The notes under the pieces: generated by a model | What the model saw: only the letters and a program-made list of their open reading frames with translations | What the model was told of the DNA's origin: nothing | Database searches by the model: none | Source of the DNA: Muscardinus avellanarius | Lineage: Eukaryota > Chordata > Mammalia > Rodentia > Gliridae | Reading direction: 5' to 3' | NCBI GenBank assembly: GCA_963383645.1 | Contig: OY726572.1 | Location: 21,606,792-21,670,791, forward strand | Length of the DNA stretch: 64,000 nucleotides | Part shown: positions 54,001-64,000 of the stretch, piece after piece | Layout of the letters: the number at the start of each line of letters is the position of its first letter | Position numbering within the stretch: position 1 is the stretch's first letter | Made by a program: the position numbers and the translations under genes

Positions 54001-55542
54001 ATGTCAATATAGGAGAAAAATTGTCAATATAGGTTGCCTCTACAAATGGCAACCAAACTGGCCCTCTCTACAACTTCAACATCTGCCTGCCCTCACATGC
54101 CCTTACCTCACTGTCTTCCTCTTCCTCCTCCGCCTCATCTGACTCATCCTCACTGTCCTCAAAGAACTTGGACTTAGCAACTCGAGGCAGCTTGTCAGAA
54201 GCTGAAGAGCAGGAAGGCCCAGCCTCACCAGTAGGAGTGCCAGGCTCGCCAACTTGGTCTGCCTCAGTCCCACGTTCTGAGTTGGAGGAAAGGCCTTTGT
54301 GGGCCTTGGCTGTTGGGCCATTTTCCTGTGATGGAGTTTCCCTAGATGGGTCCTCAGGTCCTGCCTCCCCATTGAGGCCCTGGGAGCCTGGTTCCTCGCC
54401 TGTCCCAGCTCCAGATTTGCTGTGGGAAGAGCCCTTGTGACAGTTCTGCCCGTAGCGTGTCAGCAGCTCTTCAATAGTCATGGTAGCCTCTTCATGCAGC
54501 AATGCAGCCTCCTCGTTGTCCACTGCAGGGAAGAGGCTAAATCAGAGCCCCCATGCCAGACTCCTCATGCTACCAGCCCTCTCACTACCTCAACATCCCC
54601 TGCAACAAGAGTTCCAACTTCCCACAACCTCCCAATTCTGAGGCTCCTCTCATTTATCAAGTCTCAGAAGAATGCCTCATAGATCCCTTCTCCATAGACC
54701 TCTTCTGATCTATCTTTCACCCTTCCTTAGTCAAAGGCACATGAGTCATTATATTTCCCTTCTCATCTTTTATTTGCTACTGTTAAGATGAAACCCCTAC
54801 TCTGGCAGAGGACCCAAGAAGCCAACAATACTATTCCAGGCCTAGGGTCTAGCTTAATGACTGGCTATTGGGGATAATGATTGCTCCAGTCTTGAAAAAA
54901 AGGCCACATAAATAATTACAACAGGAATCAGGAAGGCCCCATCACAATGACAAAAGATAATGATGGAGAAATGCTTATAACTATGATACTAGGCACACGA
55001 CAAAGATGAATTCTCTCCCTGGTTTTTTTTTTTTTTTGGTACTGGGGATGGAACCCAGGGACATTCTACCTCCAAGCTACACCCCCAGCCCTATTTTTAG
55101 TCTTTTTATTTTAAAACAGGGTCTCACTTAGTTGCAAAGGCCTCACTAACTAGCTGAGGCTGTCTGCCAACCCAGATCCTCCTGTCTCAGCCTCCAAATG
55201 CTGGGATTACAAGCAAGCGCCACGGCGCCCAGCTCTCCCTGTTTTCATAAGCATATACAGTGTAGAAAAACACCATAGGTTTCTTTAATGTGAGAGCTCC
55301 CCAAGTCCTTAGGAGCCATCCTGTCTTAGAATTCTTTTTTTTTCACACAGGCTATGCATGCCACACTCACCATCATCTTCATCAGCTACTTTTTCTTTTT
55401 CATCCTCATCCTCAGTGGGTCTCCCTGCAATCTGTGCCAGCTCCTTAATGACTTCCTCAGTGGTCAACTTGGCATCAATAGCCAAGAAGGCATCCTCTAA
55501 AGCCTGGATAAAAGCAAAATAGTATAAGGCAAGAAGTACAGT

Positions 55543-55585
<43 letters not shown>

Positions 55586-58210
55586 GAATTATACCCCCAG
55601 ATATAATCCTAGGCAAAAAGATGGAATGCAAATTCAAATGAAGCCCACTACACTAGAAGACACAGGTAAAACAGTTCAGAGACAGGTCTAAAATACTCAA
55701 GTGGGAATAAGCTTGCTTTAGGCACAGAATGCTTTTTAGAAGAAAAGCAGTAAATAAGCAGTAGCTAGGAGGCAAAAAGAAAGGAAAGGCCAAGGGTAGG
55801 AAAATCCACACAAGTAGAAAATGAACAGTATAGGTGAACAGACCTTCTGTAGCTTGCCTTCCTTGTAGGCCTTCTGATCTTTGATGATATCAGGAAGATA
55901 TTTGGCACAGTACAAGGCAACTTCCTCCCCTAAAAGAAAGGTTAGGGTCATCTGCAGCACTGCTTTCCACACATAAAAAGAGATAGAAGAGCTGGGCGTG
56001 GTGACACAGTTATAATCTCAACATTTGGGAAGCCAAGACAGAAGGATCACAGTTCGTGGACAGCCTCATCTACTTACTGAGGCACTTTGCCACTCAGTGA
56101 GACCGTGTTTCAAACTAAAAAGAATAGCCAGACGTGGTGGCACACGCTTGTAATCCCAGCATTCGGGAGGCTGAGAGAGGACACAGTTCACGGACAGCCT
56201 CAGCTACTACTTAGTGAGGCCCGTTGAAACTCAGTGAGACCCTGTTTCAAAAAAAAAAAAAGAAGAAGAAGAAAAAATGAGTCTGGGGGTGTAGCTTGGA
56301 TGTAGAATGCCCCTGGGTTCCATCCCCAATACAGGGGGGAAAAAAAGTGATAGAAACCAGACATGGTAACACTTGCCTATAATCCCACTACTTGGGAAGT
56401 TTTGGCTTGCAAACTCAAAGCCAGAGTGGGTAACTTAGCAAGATCCTGTCTCAAAATAAAAAGAGTCACAGGTACCTGGGAGGCTGAAACAGAGAATTTC
56501 AGGTTCAAGTCCAGCTTTAGCAACTTAGCAAAATCCTATTTTCAAATAAAAAATAAAGTAGGTCTGGGGACGTAGCTTGAAGGTAGAATGCCCCTCAGTT
56601 CAATCTCCAGAACCACAAAATTATTTGATTAATTAAAAAAGAAAAGTGTGGAGACGTAGCTCAGTAGAAGAGCACTTGCCTAGCATGCGCCAGGCCCTGG
56701 GTTTAAGCCCCAGTATTGCAAATTTAAAAAGTAAAATAATAATTAAATGTCATATTAGAGTAAACACCAAGAGTAGAGGGGAATCAATACCTTAGCACAC
56801 AGCCAGGCGTCGTGGCGCACACTTGTAATCCCAGCATTTGGGAGGCTGAGACCTGGAGGATCACGGTTCGCCGACAGCCTCAGCTACTTAGCGAGGCCCT
56901 CTGCAACTCAGTGAGACCCAGTTTCAAAATAAAGAAAAAATAGGGCAGGAGGTATAGCTCGGAGGTCAAATGCCCCTGGGTTCCATCCCCAGACCCGCAA
57001 AAAAAAAAAAAAAAAAACACCTTAGCACACCTAAAACCTATCTGAAAGGCAATGTCTGGGAGGTTCTGCCTCAGAAAATGGATTTTACTATCACCTTTCT
57101 CAGGAGTATAATATATCCCATATCTTTTTTTCTGTATGTGTGGTACTGGGGGATAGAACCCAGGGGCTTTATACCTCTGGGCTACACCCCAGCCCTATTT
57201 TATAATTTATTTGGAAACAGGGTCTCACTAAGTTGCTGAGAGCCTAAGTAGCTGAGGCTGGCTTCGAACCTGTGAGATCCTCCTGTCTCAGCGTCTCAAG
57301 CACTGGGATTACAAGTGTGCGCTACCATGCCCAGCTCCCATATCTTTTCTTCAGTTCATCAGTTAAAAAGTAAAAGATAAATGGTAATGTAAAGAGAAGA
57401 TTTTTAGGTGAATTCAAAGACTGATTATATTATCAACATGATGCCCTACTGGGGAAAGAGAAAAATAGTACCAGGCAGAAAATAACACCCTAGGGAAACA
57501 TCCCAAAATCCTGGAAAGGAAAAAATCAAAGGTCCACTTCTTTCCTATAAAATCCAGAGCTAAGCAAGGCATGGTGGTGCACACCTATAATCCCAGTACT
57601 TGGGAGGCTGAGACAGGTGATCATAGGTTCATGGCCAGCCTCAGCACCTTAGTGAGGCTCTCAGCAACTAAGGGAGACCCTGTTTCTAAATAAAAAATAA
57701 AACAGGGCTGGGAGCCGGGCATGGTGGTGCACACTTGTAATCCCAGCGCTGGGGAGACTGAGACGGGAGGATCACACAGGTTCAAAGCCAACCTCAGCTA
57801 CTTAGGCTCTCAGCAACTTAGTGACACCCTGTTTCCAATAAAGTATAAAATAGGTCTGGGAGTACAGTCTAGAGGTGGAAAAGTACCACAAAAAATAAAA
57901 AGACTTAAAAATAAGCCGGGTGTGGTGGCGCATACTTGTAATCCCTGCGCTTGGGAGGCTGAGAAAGGAGGATGCGCAGGTTTGAAGCCAGCCTCAGCTG
58001 GCTTCAGAGACCCTGTTTCAAAATATATTTTATATATATATATATATATATTAGGTCTGGAAGTGTAACCTGGAGGTAGAAGGCCCCTGGGTTCCATCCC
58101 CAGTACCACCAAAAAAAAAAAAAAAAAAAAAAAAACAGGGCTAGAGGTGTAGCTCGGAGGTATTGTACAATGCCCCTTGGTTCCATCACCAGTACCAGAA
58201 AGAAAAAAGG

Positions 58211-58241
<31 letters not shown>

Positions 58242-58806
58242 GGGTGTGGCACACACTTGTAATCCCAGCATTCTGGAGGCTGAGAGAGGAGGGTCGTGGT
58301 TAGTGGACAGCCTCAGCTACTTAGTGAGGTCCCACTCAACTTAGTGAGACCCTGTTTCAAAATAAAGAATAATGCAGACAGCTTCAGCTATTTAGTGAGG
58401 CCCTCTGTACCTTAGTGAGACCCGGTTTCAAAATAAAGAATAAAAAATAGGGCAGGGGATGTAGCTTGGAGGTTGAATGTCCCTGGGTTCCATCCCCAGA
58501 CCCACAAAATAAATAAAATAAAAATAAAAATTAAAAAATAGCCCAAGGGGTATAGCATGGAGGTTGAATGCCCCTGGGTCCACCCTCAGACCGGAAGGGG
58601 GGGGGAGGGCTGGAAGTGTAGTCACAGGCAGAACAACCCTGGGTTTCATCCCTGGTACCACATACACACACACACAAAAAAAAAAAATCTGGAACTGAGG
58701 TGCTAGAATGTTACCAGTATGATCTACAAAAGTTACCTCCATGTCCATCGTAGACAGAAAACATGGCTGTCTCACTGTCCAATTCAGGAATACAGTTGTG
58801 AGCATC
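51066..58806 (-). CDS. PPM1G: PPM1G (PP2C-gamma) protein phosphatase, exons for residues ~41 to C-terminus; first exon(s) outside window
   Basis: Mn2+/Mg2+-dependent Ser/Thr phosphatase of the PPM/PP2C family; nuclear, acting on spliceosome components, histone H2A-H2B and Pol II elongation factors. Nine coding exons: 58806-58737, 55929-55844, 55503-55371, 54522-54107, 53530-53393, 52670-52436, 52048-51919, 51686-51584 and 51269-51066 (stop 51068-51066). They total 1515 nt, all in phase, giving 504 residues; human is 546 in total. Catalytic signatures present are [16 protein letters not shown] (metal-binding Asp/Gly), [53 protein letters not shown] and GTGCDNMTC. The family-specific acidic insert (about residues 115-315, with long Glu/Asp runs) splits the catalytic domain. 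The C-terminus is Lys-rich (EKKKAKRD). The N-terminal exon(s) encoding MGAYLSQP were not found up to 64,000, so the adjoining intron exceeds 5.1 kb. Confidence 0.97.
52810..53245 (-). repeat. Inverted SINEs in a PPM1G intron
   Basis: A right monomer (52,815-52,882), a dimer (52,890-53,090) and a left-monomer fragment (53,105-53,240). The introns at 53,531-54,106 and 52,049-52,435 hold no recognised element. Confidence 0.75.
55020..55583. repeat. Inverted SINE, then a pure (A)37 tract either side of a PPM1G exon
   Basis: An inverted dimer lies at 55,022-55,235. The A tract at 55,547-55,583 stands alone about 45 bp upstream (in gene sense) of the exon at 55503-55371 and appears as T37 in the sense strand. 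Confidence 0.8.
55988..58685. repeat. SINE-dense PPM1G intron
   Basis: Plus copies lie near 55,990, 56,125, 56,360, 56,470, 56,805, 57,555, 57,713, 57,913 and 58,238. Orphan right monomers lie near 58,135, 58,440, 58,540 and 58,605, and an inverted dimer at 57,140-57,338. Tails have grown into (TA)n near 58,030 and long A runs. The sequence at 57,340-57,550 is unrecognised. Confidence 0.8.
56640..56722 (+). repeat. Intact-length ID element
   Basis: A simple ID with all tRNA-derived parts: GACGTAGCTCAGTAGAAGAG (A box region), TTGCCTAGCATGCGCCAGGC and CTGGGTTTAAGCCCC (B box region). It is the best-preserved ancestor-type right monomer in the window. Confidence 0.8.
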
Positions 58807-59324
58807 CTAGGAAAAGAGCATAATTAGCATGTCTCAAGGTCAGAGTACTTTTCCTCCTGTACCTCAGGTCCTAAGGCTTGCCTTCATAGCTTTACATCAC
58901 TTGCCCTTCCCTGGGTTGCTATATATATGGCCTAGAAATGAGAAAGGAAGATGGAATTAAAAAAAAAAAAAAAAGGCAGAGAAGGGAAGGAAGGCAGGGA
59001 GACAAAAGAAGGATTAGGAAAGGAAGAGAAAAAGAATAGATCACTGCTTCTGTAATCTAATAGCCTCTGCCAAATCTCAGTCCAGATGACAGAATATTTA
59101 TCTATTCTAACCTAGACCTGACCAGTTTGGATTTGTGGAAACTACAGGGAGAATCATAATAAAGTTCCTTAAAGTCACTTTCAGACTTGTTCTTTAATTA
59201 GTGATCTTAAAGGAAGAAAATGTTAAAAGACAGTAAAGAGACCTAAGCTTAGCCTTACCAAGCTGAAAAGTTTACAGGAGAATCACAAAACAAAGTGAAA
59301 GCACTAGAAATTAATAAGCTATCG

Positions 59325-59955
59325 CCAGGTGTAGTGGCGCACACTTGTAATCCTCACACTTGGGAGGCGGAGACAGGAGGATCGCGCAGGTTTGAAGCCA
59401 GCCATGCTGGCTTAAGAGACTCTGTTTCCAAATAAAAAAGTATAAAAATAGGTCTGGGAGTTTAGCCCAGAGGTAAAAGGGTTTCCAGGAACCCCAGTAC
59501 CACCAAAAAAAAAAAAAAAAAAAAGCTTGTCTCATCCCAAAAACTTAAACCTCAGGCTAGGCAGAGGACAGGTTTATAAAATATCTTCCAAACAAATAAA
59601 ACTATTAAATTATACTGAGTTTCATCCCTATTAACTAGAATTTACAATACCTCATGAAATTGGCCTTCCCATCTCCTACTCCCAGATGTAAATGTTCTAT
59701 CATTCCACTCTAATAGCACAGCACACTTGAAGAGAAAGAAGGAGGTAACTGACCTGCCACACTGTTATGCTGGAAGGCTAAGGTTGATCATACTGTTCTA
59801 ACCACAAAATTCTGCCACAATGTTAGGGGCAAAGCCAAGGTTCAACCAAGACTGTTGAGAGCTAGGTAACTGTGTGCTGTGCCTTACTTTGCCCCATCCC
59901 ATCCCACTAAGAACCCAATGTTCCTTCAAGTCTCTCTACTAGCCAAAAGGATATA

Positions 59956-60006
<51 letters not shown>

Positions 60007-60395
60007 CAAGGGGTATTCTACCTCTGATATATATTCCCCCCAGCCCTATTTGTATTTACTTTTTTATTCATTTATTTACTGTACTGGGGATTAAAACCAG
60101 AGACATTCTACTTCTACTAAACCACACCCCCACACCTCTTTAGTTTTTGTTTGGAAACTGTCTCTAGGTTGCTGAGTCTCACTACAATGCTGAGGCTGTC
60201 ATAGAACCTGAGATCCTCCTGTCTCAGCTCCCCAAGTACTGTGATTATAGGCGTGTCCCACTGCACCTAGCTTTTATTTGTTTTGAAATAGGTTCTCACC
60301 AAGTTACCATGCACTGGCCTAGAACATATGATCTTCCTGTCTCAGGTTCCCAGGCACTGAGAGTACAGGAGCTGCCACTGTGACAAGCTGACTCC
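59325..60395. repeat. SINEs and (CA)n in the large PPM1G intron
   Basis: A short-type plus SINE lies at 59,325-59,525 (A tail). The (CA)n run is at about 59,959-60,004, followed by inverted diverged copies at 60,005-60,280 and 60,280-60,395. Nothing is recognised at 58,810-59,320 or 59,530-59,955. Confidence 0.75.
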
Positions 60396-61012
60396 ACCTC
60401 TTGGTGAGGTTTTTGGATCTATATTCTCACTTGGAAATATTCCATCTCTGTAAGCACTTCAATTTCCCTTTATAGCTTTTCTCATAACCTTTATACTTGG
60501 CTTTCCCTGTCCCTTTCTGAGCCAGAGCCAAGTATTTCAACACTGTCTCTTAGCAATCTAGAAAAATTCATCAAACCTTGTATAACCCCACTAACTGCTT
60601 TCTTTGCACCTGAATAAGAACTATTAAGTACTATTACTCACAGAATGTTTGAGATCATGTTGAGCATGGCCACTACTTTCATTCAGCATTTTTTTCTGTA
60701 CTATGTATTGACTCCTAAGTACAAAAATACAGCCTGTTGCAAATCTTTCCCACACAAGTTTACATTCAGTGGTTTTATCTTCAGAACTACTTCATCTTCA
60801 GTATGCTACCACAAAGCTTTCCGTAGCTTTATCTAAACTCCCCTTCACCTCAGACTCCTCTTCCTAAATTAACATTTCCTCTTTAACTCCTAATCTCAAT
60901 CTCTTTTCCATCAAGACCTTGCTTAACAAAGAAAATAACAACCAAATAGCAATTCAAATAAGCCACAGTGCAGCCTTCACTCTCCCAAAGCATTGTTAGA
61001 ATTAAATAGTAC
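60396..61012. other. Intronic sequence with no recognised feature
   Basis: About 600 bp of AT-rich non-SINE DNA in the large PPM1G intron. No splice-bounded coding segment matching the PPM1G N-terminus is present. Confidence 0.5.
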
Positions 61013-61323
61013 AAGCTGGGTGTGGTGGGGCACACTTGTAATCCCAGCATTCAGGAGGTTGAGACAGGAGGATTGTGATTCAGGGCAGCCTCAGCTATTT
61101 AGGCCCTTTGCAACTCAGAGGCCCTGTTTCAAAATAAAGAATAAAAAAATAGGGCTGGGGGTGTAGCTCGAAGATAGAATGCCCCTGGGTTTTATCCCCA
61201 GTACCACAAAAGAAAGAAATCAAGAGAGAAAGAAAGAAAGAAAGAGGGAGGGAGAGGGGGGAAAAGCAGAGCAGGGGGTATAGGTCAGAGGTTGAATGCC
61301 CCTGGGTTCCATCCCCAGACTCA

Positions 61324-61357
<34 letters not shown>

Positions 61358-61918
61358 AAATAGTACAAACCATGCTACTGATTCTGAAAGTTCTCTTGGA
61401 TTCTGTGAAGAACTATAATGGTGATACTACACTTTCAAGTGCCCATTTCTACAGGATGTCTCTCTTCTATGTAAAAGTTCTTATAAAGAGTTAACTCAGA
61501 AGTCTAAAAAGAAAAAGAAAAAGAAAAAAGAAAAAAAACAAGGCTTTCACTACAGGTCTTATTTCTTTCAGTGGAGTCTTCGTGTGTGTGTGGGGGCGGG
61601 GGTATATTTTATTTAAAACAGGGTCTCACTACAGTGCCGAGAGCCTCACTAAGTAGCTGAGTCTGGCTTCGAACCTGTGCGATCCTCCAGTCTCAGCTTC
61701 CCAAGCGCTGGGATTACAAGCGTGCACCACGGAGCCCTGCTCTTCAGTGGAATCTTAACATATCCACATACATGTGCACAGCCAACAACTAATACCAGTG
61801 ATCCTTAACTTCCTGGCTGTCTTCCACCATCCTTCACTGAGTCCTACTGAGTTTCCCTTGATAGCTTTCATCACACTGTTCCTGGATTTCTTTCCTTTAA
61901 GACACTTAATCATCTCTA

Positions 61919-61949
<31 letters not shown>

Positions 61950-63410
61950 GCGGTACTGGGGGTGGAACCCAGGGACTTTCTACCTCCAAACTAAAACCCC
62001 AGTCCTATTTTTTCATTATTTTGAAACAGAGTCTCATTGAGTTGCAAGGGCCTCACAAAGCAGCTGAGGCTAACCTTGATCCTCCTGTCTCAGCCTCTCA
62101 AATGCTGAGATTACAAGCATACACCACCACGCCCGACTTATCTCTACCCACCTTTATAACTTCTCTTAACACTCAAACTATTCCCCAACTACTCTACTCT
62201 ATTGGGGGAGGGATTGAACCCAAGGACATTCTACCTCTAAACTATACCTTCAGCTCTTTTTATTTAGAAACAGGATCTGGCTAGAATTGCTCAGGCTGGC
62301 CTCTAACCTGCCATCCTCAGGACTCGGCTCCTGAGTACTAGAATTATGGTATGTACTTTTTTTTTTTTTTTTTTTTTTTGCAGTACCAGGGATGGTACCC
62401 AGGGGCACTGTACATCTGAGCTAAATCCCAGCCCTACATTTTAGCCATTTATTTGTTTATTTATTTATTTGTACTGGGGATGGAACCCAGGGGCATTCTA
62501 CCTCCGAACTACACCCCTAGCCCTATTTTTTATTCTTTATTTTGAAAGAGTCTCATTGAGTTGCAATGGGCCTCACTAAGCAGCTGAGGCTGTCCTTGAA
62601 CCGTGATCCTCTTGTCTCAGGCTCCCAAATTCTGGGATTACAAGCATTACAGGCTGTGTGCCACCTTGAACCGTGATCCTCTTGTCTCAGGCTCCCAAAT
62701 TCTGGGATTACAAGCATTACAGGCTGTGTGCCACCACACCCGGGTCTTTTTAATTTTTGAAACAGGGTTTCAGAGTTGCCAAGTGCCTTGCTAAGTAGCT
62801 GAGGCTGTCCTGAACAAACCAAGATACCCCTTCAGTCTCCACCTCTGAAAGCTGGGATTACAAGTGTACACCACCACACCCGGCTATACTATATTTTGAC
62901 ACCAATACTTCCTTTCTTTCCCAGCAAAATGGTAAGCAGGTCTGCCTCAGAGTGCCCTATCTTTTGTGTGTGTGGCTATACCAGGGACTGAACCCAGGGG
63001 CATTTTCTTCTAAGCTACACTCCCAGTCCTATTTTTTATTCTTTATTTTGAAACAAGGTGTAAATTGAGGAGGACCACAACCTGTAATCCTTCTGTATCA
63101 GCCTCCCAAGTACTGAGATTAGAAGCATGAGCCACCACACCCACCTTCCAGCCCTATTTTGAAAGAGGGTCTCATTGAGTTGCAAAGAGCCTCAGTAAGT
63201 AGCTGAGGCAGTCCACTGTGATCCTCCTGCCTCAGTCTCATGCTGAGATACCAGTGTGCGCCTCACCCAGCTTCCAGCCCTATTTTTGAAACAGAGTCTA
63301 AATTGCAAAGGGCTTTGCTAAATTTCCGAGGCTGGTTGCAAATCTGCAATCCTCCTGTCTGCATTTCCCAGGTATTGGGATTACAGGCATGCACCACCAC
63401 ATCTGGCCTA
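61013..63410. repeat. SINE cluster in the large PPM1G intron
   Basis: Plus copies lie at 61,015-61,208 and 61,265-61,353 (right monomer plus A tail). Inverted copies lie at 61,600-61,742, 61,950-62,137, 62,205-62,345, 62,383-62,440, 62,472-62,745, 62,745-62,885, 62,975-63,143, 63,145-63,265 and 63,270-63,405. Tracts of GAAA, A and T lie between. Confidence 0.75.
62594..62733. repeat. Exact 70-bp tandem duplication within an inverted SINE
   Basis: The unit starting CCTTGAACCGTGATCCTCTT and ending CTGTGTGCCA occurs twice back to back (62594-62663 and 62664-62733) with no difference that I can see. Confidence 0.9.
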
Positions 63411-63679
63411 TCCCTCCCAATGCTTTTTCTTCCCCCACTCTCCTCTTTCCCATTTGTCTGTTATATTCTTTCAGTGGTTTTTGCCTCTACTAAAAATTGG
63501 ACACTCAGCAGATTCTACCTGTATTGGTATCCAACATCCCCTAAGGGTAAAGGGAGTCCTAGGTCCAAAATTGGACTTTAAACCAATAGGAAAGGAAGCT
63601 GTCTTAAATTTCTTTACAGCAAGGGGCACTAATGCTACTTCAACAGGGCAGGGTTCTACATCTGAGTAGGATAGTACTA

Positions 63680-64000
63680 TGTTTGTTTTGTAGTACTGGG
63701 GATGGAACCCAGGGGCATCCTGCCTCTTCCAAGCTACACCCCCAGCCCTATTTCTTTCTTCTCCTTCCTTCCTTCCTTCCTTCCTTTCTTTTTTTTCAGT
63801 ACTGAGAGTGGAACCCAGGGGCCTGTTTCATTTTGAAACAGGGTCTCATCAAGTTGCAAAGGGCCTAAGTAGCCGAGACTGACCCCTAGCCTCCCAATGC
63901 GCACCACACATACCTAAGTACTATGGTTTTGATAAGGGTTGTCATGTGCTGGAGGATTGGTCCTTGGTGTGGTGGTGTTGAGGTGGTCATGGGGGCCACA
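63680..64000. repeat. Inverted SINE then a possible old repeat at the right edge
   Basis: A diverged inverted dimer with a (TTCC)n run lies at 63,690-63,905. From 63,920 the sequence CTATGGTTTTGATAAGGGTT and GGTGTGGTGGTGTTGAGGTG resembles a common old mammalian interspersed repeat that I cannot name with confidence. The stretch 63,411-63,680 is unrecognised. Confidence 0.5.

Noticed and set aside
56640..56722. tRNA-like sequence
   Set aside because: It is an ID SINE derived from tRNA-Ala: it lacks a complete cloverleaf and is followed by an A/T-rich tail, so it is not a tRNA gene.

Overview
This is a 64 kb piece of mammalian nuclear DNA, almost certainly rodent. Multi-exon genes with GT-AG introns, CpG-island promoters and ancient mammalian repeats (MIR, L2, L1, MER5-like) show a mammal. 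The dominant young repeat is a dimeric SINE: a 7SL/B1-like left monomer joined through an A-rich linker to a tRNA-Ala/ID-like right monomer. This B1-ID architecture (B1-dID type) is known from non-murine rodents such as dormice, squirrel relatives and beavers. The sequence alone does not fix the species.

The gene order and strands match the human 2p23.3 block GTF3C2(-) - EIF2B4(-) - SNX17(+) - ZNF513(-) - PPM1G(-). I rebuilt each gene exon by exon from splice sites and from recalled orthologue proteins, and every exon junction keeps the reading frame. Positions 1-24,000 hold the 5' part of GTF3C2 (TFIIIC subunit 2): eleven coding exons for about 576 residues, with the rest beyond the left edge. 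Positions 24,350-33,110 are intergenic and almost entirely SINEs, with L1, L2 and MIR remnants. Positions 33,120-40,560 hold complete EIF2B4 (eIF2B delta, 13 exons, 525 aa). A head-to-head CpG-island promoter separates it from complete SNX17 (40,905-46,282, 15 exons, 470 aa). SNX17 and ZNF513 converge with overlapping 3' ends at about 46.79-46.83 kb. ZNF513 (47,107-50,016, 4 coding exons, 541 aa) is followed by PPM1G (51,066 to beyond the right edge). Nine coding exons for the last 504 residues of PPM1G are present; the first ~40 residues lie outside the window.

The genes are housekeeping functions without a shared pathway: Pol III transcription (GTF3C2), translation initiation control (EIF2B4), endosomal recycling (SNX17), a zinc-finger transcription factor (ZNF513) and a PP2C phosphatase (PPM1G). 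Architecture links them: a shared bidirectional promoter, a shared 3'-end zone and tandem close spacing.

No mobile defence system, CRISPR array, viral gene or other new multi-gene system is visible. The points worth a second look are the SINE landscape (subfamilies, nested insertions with clean target duplications, a one-orientation pile-up), two short introns that stay open in frame, paired ZNF143-type sites in the bidirectional promoter, a two-strand poly(A) zone, a 26-nt microexon and a recent 70-bp tandem duplication.
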